Below, one piece after another: positions 58,523 through 64,000 of a DNA stretch of 64,000 bases. The first letter of the stretch is position 1; every line of letters starts with the position of its first letter. The notes beneath the pieces were generated by a model. That model saw only the letters and a program-made list of their open reading frames with translations. It had not been told where the DNA came from and ran no database searches. Both the position numbers and the translations under genes were made by a program. Source of the DNA: Beijerinckiaceae bacterium (lineage in GTDB: Bacteria > Pseudomonadota > Alphaproteobacteria > Rhizobiales > Beijerinckiaceae); the NCBI GenBank assembly GCA_947452455.1, contig CANGBX010000010.1, forward strand, positions 42,190 to 106,189. The letters run 5' to 3'.

Positions 58523-59593
58523 TCAGCTGCGCCATGGCGCTTTCTTGACGGTCTGCGTTTCGATTTCAAAGTGGCTGTTGTGATGATGCTTGGTCACATC
58601 CGTTGGATAGGACCATGGCAGCTCGCTATAAAAATTCATGCGCAGGAATTGCGTGCAATCGACCGGATCGGTGATGACGCTATGGCCAATACCGCGCGGG
58701 ATCACCGTCACTGTGCCGGGCGAAGTGTCTGCATTGCCGGTTTCCGACATGTCGAGCGCCTTGCCGCGGAACTGGATGCGCACTTCTTCCGAGCGCAAAG
58801 CGCGGTGGAAGGCGAATTGCTCGCCGATGATGTTGTAGACTTTGATTTCAAGATGCTTGCCGCGCATGACGGGCTTGGGCTCGCCGCTGGTGCCAGCGAT
58901 TTCCTTGAACAGATCGAAAGCGCGCAGCTTCAGAATGCCGCTCTTGGCTTCGCGCGGGCTGGTGGAGCCTGCAGGCACAAGGTCGACATAATCACGCTCG
59001 AAGATCGTCTCATCGGTCGGTTTGTCATCCCAGCAGATCATGCGCTCGATGACCTTGTCCTTCGGCGCACTCTGGCGATCGGCGGGAATGGTCCAGTTCG
59101 GGCCGTTGACACGGCGCACATTGAACTTGGTTTCGGAGACCTGATCTTCTTCGGTCATGAAATGCGTGAAAGGTGCATTCACCCAGGCAAACCAGCGCAG
59201 GCTGTCGGCTGAACCTGATGAGCGATGCGCAATGCCTTCGGGAATGTGGATGATGTCGCCTGCTGCCATTTCGTAAGTGGCAAATTCAGTTTCAATCGTG
59301 CTGGAGCCCGCAAATTGCACATAGACCGTGTCGTAATCGACATGGCGCACGAATTCCTGTTGTGCACCGCAGACACTTTCAACGCCGATTTTTTGGTCGG
59401 CATTTTGCAGGATGATGGCGCGATCATTCGGGTTCTTCAGCAGATCGAAAGCGCGAAACATCGGCAAAGCGCGTGTACTTTTGCCGGAGTTCATGAGGCT
59501 CGACTTCTGGCGCAGAGCCCAGGCTGGCAGATAGGAGCGCGCTGACGTGTGCCACGTCGTCATGAATTCCTTGGCTTTGGTCGGAATGTTCAT
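58523..59593 (-). CDS. Bicupin protein, possible ring-opening dioxygenase or isomerase
   Basis: 356 residues with two cupin domains. The first has HVDYDTVYVQF...GDIIHIPEGIAHRSSG, with HxD and a distal His, a plausible metal site. The second has FAFHRALRSEEVRIQF...VTVIPRGIGHSV, like bicupin dioxygenases such as homogentisate dioxygenase. The exact reaction is not recognisable. GGAG-type Shine-Dalgarno precedes the ATG at 59593. It lies 18 nt after the Bug-type gene, in the same operon. Confidence 0.7.
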   Translation of the reverse strand: MNIPTKAKEFMTTWHTSARSYLPAWALRQKSSLMNSGKSTRALPMFRAFDLLKNPNDRAIILQNADQKIGVESVCGAQQEFVRHVDYDTVYVQFAGSSTIETEFATYEMAAGDIIHIPEGIAHRSSGSADSLRWFAWVNAPFTHFMTEEDQVSETKFNVRRVNGPNWTIPADRQSAPKDKVIERMICWDDKPTDETIFERDYVDLVPAGSTSPREAKSGILKLRAFDLFKEIAGTSGEPKPVMRGKHLEIKVYNIIGEQFAFHRALRSEEVRIQFRGKALDMSETGNADTSPGTVTVIPRGIGHSVITDPVDCTQFLRMNFYSELPWSYPTDVTKHHHNSHFEIETQTVKKAPWRS

Positions 59594-59611
59594 CGTCCGT
59601 CTCCGTTTTCT

Positions 59612-60667
59612 TTATTTGTTGGTGACCATGAGACTGGCCTGCTGCAATTCAGGCACAAGCTCATCGGGAATTTTGGCAATTTCAGCAACCGTTTCGGCGA
59701 CACGCTCGCCCGCGAGCGGATCAAGCCCGATTTTCAGCGTGGCAATTTCTGCCAAGAAGTCTTTGTCTTCCATGCAGCGCATGAAGGCTTGGCGCAGCGC
59801 GCTCAGTCGATCAGCCGGCACTTGCGGCGTCGAGAAAAAGCTCGTGCCAATGTCAGCGGCATTCACAATAGCACGCATCAGATCATTCTGCCGCTTGGTC
59901 TTGGCGAATTCGACGACGGTCGGCACATGCGCCAATTCGGCAATACGCTTGGACGAGAATTGCGTGAGAATATTGACGCTCTTGTCTTCAATCCATTGCG
60001 GGTGACTGGTTTTCAGCGTGTCCCAGCCCGTGCAATGGCCATCGACTTCTGCGCGCTCAACAGCGAGCATGCCTTCCATCGAGCCGGAATAGCCGCGCAC
60101 AATATCGAATTTCGTGCCCAGAATTGTGTTGGTGGCATTTGGGTAGACCGTGATGGCCGAGCCCGCACCTGTGGCCGACAGGCGCACAGTGGTTTTGAAC
60201 GCATCGTCAAAAGTTTTGATCGAGGCGCCGCGCGTGAAGATGACGTTGACCAGCGTATTGATGCGCCCGATCCACGAAAATTCCGAGGATTTGAAACGCT
60301 GCCCGCTGCCCGCCGGTGTGAGGCGTTCTTCAAGCGGCAGAGTAGGCGAGGCGAGTGCGAGCACAGTGCCATCGCGCGGTGCGGAATTGGCGACAAAGGC
60401 CGCCGCTGTCACGCTGCCAGCGCCCGGCATATTGCGCACGACCACGCCGGGATTGCCCGGAATATATTTGCCAATGTGATTGGCGAGCACGCGTGCATAG
60501 AGATTATTGCTGCCACCCGGCGGATAGCCGATGATCAGATCAATATTCTTACCCTTGTAGAAAGGTTCGACATTGGCCCATGCCGTGTCACTTGCAAGGC
60601 CTGCCAGTCCGCCTGCCGTGATGGCGAGAGCTTGACGTCGGCTCAAAAGCGTTTTGTCTCGGCTCAT
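59612..60667 (-). CDS. Bug-type tripartite tricarboxylate transporter substrate-binding protein
   Basis: 351 residues. A Tat-like signal (SRRQALAITAGGLAGLA) ends near AWAN. The Bug (TctC) fold is clear: IIGYPPGGSNNLYARVLANHIGKYIPGNPGVVVRNMPGAGSV, then SGTGAGSAI-like RLSATGAGSAI. GGAGG is 6 nt before the ATG at 60667. The membrane partners TctA/TctB are not in the window, so it may be an orphan sensor or use a shared permease. The ligand is probably an organic acid. Confidence 0.9.
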   Translation of the reverse strand: MSRDKTLLSRRQALAITAGGLAGLASDTAWANVEPFYKGKNIDLIIGYPPGGSNNLYARVLANHIGKYIPGNPGVVVRNMPGAGSVTAAAFVANSAPRDGTVLALASPTLPLEERLTPAGSGQRFKSSEFSWIGRINTLVNVIFTRGASIKTFDDAFKTTVRLSATGAGSAITVYPNATNTILGTKFDIVRGYSGSMEGMLAVERAEVDGHCTGWDTLKTSHPQWIEDKSVNILTQFSSKRIAELAHVPTVVEFAKTKRQNDLMRAIVNAADIGTSFFSTPQVPADRLSALRQAFMRCMEDKDFLAEIATLKIGLDPLAGERVAETVAEIAKIPDELVPELQQASLMVTNK

Positions 60668-60780
60668 ATTGATCCTCCCGCTCGGCGCTTTTTTGGCGCT
60701 GTTTTTGTGACCGCAAATCATCATTTGCGAGCGGGAGAGTCAAGGCGCAACGGGGCATGAAGCCCCGATGCGCTTTGAAT

Positions 60781-61743
60781 TTATTTGGCTTTTGGAATGC
60801 GCGCCAAAAACTCCAGAACGGCACTGTTGAACAGGTCTGGTCGCTCCCAATAGACCGAATGGCCCGTCTCTTCTGCGACCACCATTTGCGCGCCCGGAAT
60901 GGCATCGCGCACCAAGCGCATGATGGAGGGCGGCGTGATGAGATCGGCAGCGCCTGCAATCAGCAAGGTCGGCACTTTGACATTTTTCAAAGAGGCGTCC
61001 GTGATGCGATTGGTTGGCACTTGCCGATAATCCGTGCCTGTCAGTGCATGATGTTCGAGATCAAGCCAGAGTTTTGTGCCCTCAGCATTGACGGCGCGAT
61101 AAGAGGGGCCGAGCTCGCGAAAATCGACCGGCATTTTATCCCAGCCCTGTGGCTTGGATTGTTCTGCCGCTTTGAAAATAGCGCCATCACGCACACCAGC
61201 TGAATTGCTGGAGATGATGAGCGACAGAAGCTTTTCCGGATAAGACAGGGTGAAATCCATCGAGATGGAACCACCAGCTGCCGATGCAATGAGATGGAAC
61301 CGCGGTAGATTGAGCGCGGCTGCAAAAGCCGCGAGATCTTGCGAGCCGCTACCGGGGTTGGCTTTGTCAAAGGGTGATGATTTGGCATAGCCGCGGCGCG
61401 AATAAGCAATGACGCGGTAGCCTGCTTTGGCAAAGACACCTTGCTGATAGGCCCAGATCATCGCGCTGCCGGAAGCCGGATGCATCAATACAATCGGCGT
61501 TCCATTCCCGCCAGTGTCCCAATAGAAAAGCTGTGCGCCGGGAATATCGATCAATCCCGTTTTTGCAGGCGCTTGTTCTGCAGGTGGCATGTGCTGGAAC
61601 GGCGAATTGCTATCCGTGCGCACGGGCAGTGTTTGCGCCTGTGCTTGTGTTGCACCGAGGCCCGATAGGCTTGCGCTCATGGCTACACCAAGACTGGTCG
61701 CGGCCAGAAATGCGCGGCGATCCGTTGTATCATCTGCAGCCAT
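60781..61743 (-). CDS. Exported alpha/beta-hydrolase fold protein with altered elbow
   Basis: 320 residues. A Tat signal with DRRAFLAATSLG precedes ATQAQAQ. The fold is that of alpha/beta hydrolases (HPASGSAMIWAYQ, IAGAADLITPPS, EETGHSVYWERPD). However, the nucleophile elbow reads IASAAGGS, where the usual G-x-S-x-G position has Ala in place of Ser. GGAGG precedes the ATG at 61743. The enzyme may be inactive, use the displaced Ser, or carry out other chemistry. It leads the putative catabolic block. Confidence 0.75.
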   Translation of the reverse strand: MAADDTTDRRAFLAATSLGVAMSASLSGLGATQAQAQTLPVRTDSNSPFQHMPPAEQAPAKTGLIDIPGAQLFYWDTGGNGTPIVLMHPASGSAMIWAYQQGVFAKAGYRVIAYSRRGYAKSSPFDKANPGSGSQDLAAFAAALNLPRFHLIASAAGGSISMDFTLSYPEKLLSLIISSNSAGVRDGAIFKAAEQSKPQGWDKMPVDFRELGPSYRAVNAEGTKLWLDLEHHALTGTDYRQVPTNRITDASLKNVKVPTLLIAGAADLITPPSIMRLVRDAIPGAQMVVAEETGHSVYWERPDLFNSAVLEFLARIPKAK

Positions 61744-61800
61744 TGTCCCCTCCCTGATCTTTTTTTGAGATCAGATCAGGTTGGCTGCTTCTCTGCAACA

Positions 61801-62760
61801 TCAAGATGGCGTGTGGAGCGGGCAATTGACCTGACGTTCGAGATCAATCTGAAAGGTCGGGTGACCGATTTTATAGCGCGCTTTCATCATGCGCGCGGCC
61901 TCGACCAAAAAAGCATCGCCCGGATGGCCGGCGGGCATCACCAGATGGCAGCTCATTGCCTTTTCTTGCGTTGAGAGTGACCAGATGTGCAGATCGCAAA
62001 CTTCGCGCACGCCCGGCATGCCGAGCAATGTTGAGCGAATGGCGTCAGGATCGACATCGTCGGGCACGCCCGACAAAGCCATGCGCGACGCAGAGGTGAG
62101 AAGGCCCCATGTGCCCCAGATGATGACGATGTTCAGAACAAGGCTCATCAGCGGATCGATCCAGACAAGACCTGTGAGTGAAATGATCAGGCCTGCAACC
62201 ACAACACCCGCCGAAATCACCGCGTCGCCTGCCATGTGAATGAAAGCGCCGCGAATATTAATGTCGCTCTTGGCGCCACCTGCAAACATGAAAGCAGTAA
62301 TGCCGTTCACAACAACACCGGCTGCAGCAACAGCCATCATCAGATTGGTGGCAACAGGGGATGGATTCATCAAACGCTGCACAGCTTCAATGGTGATGGC
62401 CCCGACAGCGACCAGCAACAACATGCCATTGATGAATGCTGCGAGAACGGATGATTTTCCAAGGCCGAATGAATAACGCGCATTGGGCGGACGTTTCGCA
62501 AGGCTCAATCCGGCCCAGGCAACAATCAGGCCCAACACGTCAAACGCATTGTGTCCGGCGTCCGCAATCAGCGCCATGGAATTGCCGATAATGCCAGCCG
62601 TTACTTCGGCAATGACAAAACCGATGTTGAGAATAAGTCCGATGATAAAGGCGCGACCAAAATCTTTTGGTGCATGATCATGATGGTGGTGATGGTGATG
62701 CTTGTGCTTGTGATCATGCCCGTGGTGGTGGTCGTGAGGTCCATGATGATGGTCGTGCAT
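61801..62760 (-). CDS. Cation diffusion facilitator with a His-rich N-terminus
   Basis: A 319-residue Zn2+/Cd2+/Co2+-type exporter (CzcD/ZitB group). The first 30 residues contain 19 histidines (e.g. HDHHHGPHDHHHG), a likely metal buffer. Six membrane helices follow; metal-site motifs ALIADAGHNAFD (helix II) and HMAGDAVIS (helix V) are present. The C-terminal domain (GVREVCDLHIWSL) dimerises. It is followed by the hydrolase gene but separated by ~57 bp, so co-transcription is uncertain. Confidence 0.95.
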   Translation of the reverse strand: MHDHHHGPHDHHHGHDHKHKHHHHHHHDHAPKDFGRAFIIGLILNIGFVIAEVTAGIIGNSMALIADAGHNAFDVLGLIVAWAGLSLAKRPPNARYSFGLGKSSVLAAFINGMLLLVAVGAITIEAVQRLMNPSPVATNLMMAVAAAGVVVNGITAFMFAGGAKSDINIRGAFIHMAGDAVISAGVVVAGLIISLTGLVWIDPLMSLVLNIVIIWGTWGLLTSASRMALSGVPDDVDPDAIRSTLLGMPGVREVCDLHIWSLSTQEKAMSCHLVMPAGHPGDAFLVEAARMMKARYKIGHPTFQIDLERQVNCPLHTPS

Positions 62761-63449
62761 GATGTCGCCCGCTGCTTTTTGGTCTTGTCGAAAACCGTTT
62801 TGAAGGCGGCCAGCTATCTCGGTCAAGCGTATTGGCGGTGCTGCTGCGGTTCAGTTCAAAAGTGAGCGCACATTGGGGCGCATGCATGCGCAAAATGCCA
62901 ATTTTGCAGCCCCCGAGGCGGTCGGCCTATCGGGGCTTGTTGCCAGACCGGCCCCAAAATCTGGACGGAAAGCACTAAACTCATGCTGTATATAGGTATT
63001 TCCTGATATTCGGCCGGTTCCCGCGCTGCTATTTCAGGGGGTGGCTGCCTGTGGGTAAGTCATTCTGCCTTTTTAAAGATCGCTGTTGACTCATTCTCAG
63101 GCAGGGACTAGAAACCCCTCCACTGTGGTGACGGGCTCTTTGTTGAGACGTTGCCCTCTTCCTTGACCTTCGATGGCGCATGGTGCCGGGCAACCGGAGC
63201 ACTTCGCTGTCGAGCGCGTTTTGGTAGAGATGACTGCGCTGTTTGACATGTAAATCGGAAGAAAGAGAAACGTGGACGGCGGTGTCCTTGCGAGGGCTGT
63301 GCTGTGAGGCATGGTCCGCAAAGAGACTATCGACGGTCACGTTTTCGAACACCATTCGCTTTGATTTGTCGTGAGGCAGATCGTTTTGGAGCGAGTGTGT
63401 TCGGGACTCGTCAAGAGAAATAGTGACTAGTCGGGAACAAATCTCATTC
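62761..63449. other. Intergenic region with the rRNA promoter and 16S leader
   Basis: A ~690-bp gap between the CDF gene and 16S rRNA. The right half holds the rRNA promoter (63086-63114) and leader. A boxA-like GCTCTTTGTTGA is at ~63135-63146, possibly for antitermination. Minus-strand open frames crossing this DNA and the 16S gene are not believed. Confidence 0.6.
63086..63114 (+). promoter_or_regulatory. rRNA operon promoter candidate
   Basis: TTGACT (63086-63091), a 17-bp spacer, then TAGAAA (63109-63114), about 335 nt before 16S. A GACTC (GANTC) site at 63088-63092 overlaps the -35 box, so CcrM-type methylation could affect it (inference). A second candidate, TATATAGG, is at ~62988, without a clear -35. 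Confidence 0.6.

Positions 63450-64000
<551 letters not shown>

Noticed and set aside
59549..60760. A 403-residue plus-strand open frame across the Bug-type gene and the start of the bicupin gene
   Set aside because: It covers parts of two recognised genes on the opposite strand and has no domain match.

Overview
The window is chromosomal DNA from an alphaproteobacterium, most probably of the order Hyphomicrobiales (Rhizobiales). Evidence: a fbcFBH-type cytochrome bc1 operon, a carB-greA pair, a yqeY-dnaG-rpoD block, an ELM1-family protein, an ilvE/marR/OmpR-regulator/kinase block, a UvrB with a long N-terminal extension, a DnaG lacking the usual zinc ligands, and an alphaproteobacterial 16S rRNA 5' part at the right edge. 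The family cannot be fixed from the sequence alone. Coding is dense, GC-rich and mostly housekeeping, with short intergenic gaps that often hold a ~90-bp palindromic repeat.

Layout. 1-7.5 kb: end of a hydantoinase B/5-oxoprolinase gene, extensin-like lipoprotein, Tim44-domain protein, uvrB, aspartate aminotransferase. 7.5-12.7 kb: cytochrome c1, cytochrome b and Rieske genes (minus strand), trmL-hemF, two small membrane proteins. 12.8-16 kb: three TadE/TadG-like genes, the last with an internally duplicated domain. 16-27 kb: carB-greA-ELM1, a 2OG-Fe(II) oxygenase, trxB-lysR, msrP, mtnP-apt. 27-36 kb: double MaoC protein, ychF/ychJ, pth, rplY, a VapBC-type pair, prs, uvrC-pgsA-moaD-moaE. 36-42 kb: ilvE, divergent marR with a two-component system, tetR, proC, ybjN. 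42.1-42.5 kb: a non-coding segment crowded with GANTC sites. 42.5-52.5 kb: ubiK, lgt-midA-pgeF, a methyltransferase, carA, yqeY-dnaG-rpoD. 52.5-53.6 kb: an AT-rich two-gene island, a small membrane protein plus a TIR-like protein. 53.6-62.8 kb: thioesterase, tRNA, exported hydrolase, unknown secreted protein, then a minus-strand block that looks catabolic (two alpha/beta hydrolases, aldo/keto reductase, bicupin, Bug-type binding protein) and a zinc/cadmium-type CDF exporter. 62.8-64 kb: rRNA promoter and leader, then the first ~550 nt of 16S rRNA.

Links between genes: MtnP and Apt recycle methylthioadenosine to AMP using PRPP, which Prs makes. CarA and CarB form carbamoyl-phosphate synthetase although their genes are ~27 kb apart and on opposite strands. 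UvrB and UvrC act in nucleotide excision repair. MoaD and MoaE make the molybdopterin needed by MsrP. Lgt acts on lipoproteins such as the extensin-like protein.

The least ordinary parts are the membrane/TIR gene pair after rpoD (a likely anti-phage, Thoeris-like system), the cluster of 14 GANTC (CcrM-type) sites in ~300 bp before ybjN, the duplicated domain in the TadG-like protein, and the palindromic repeat family.
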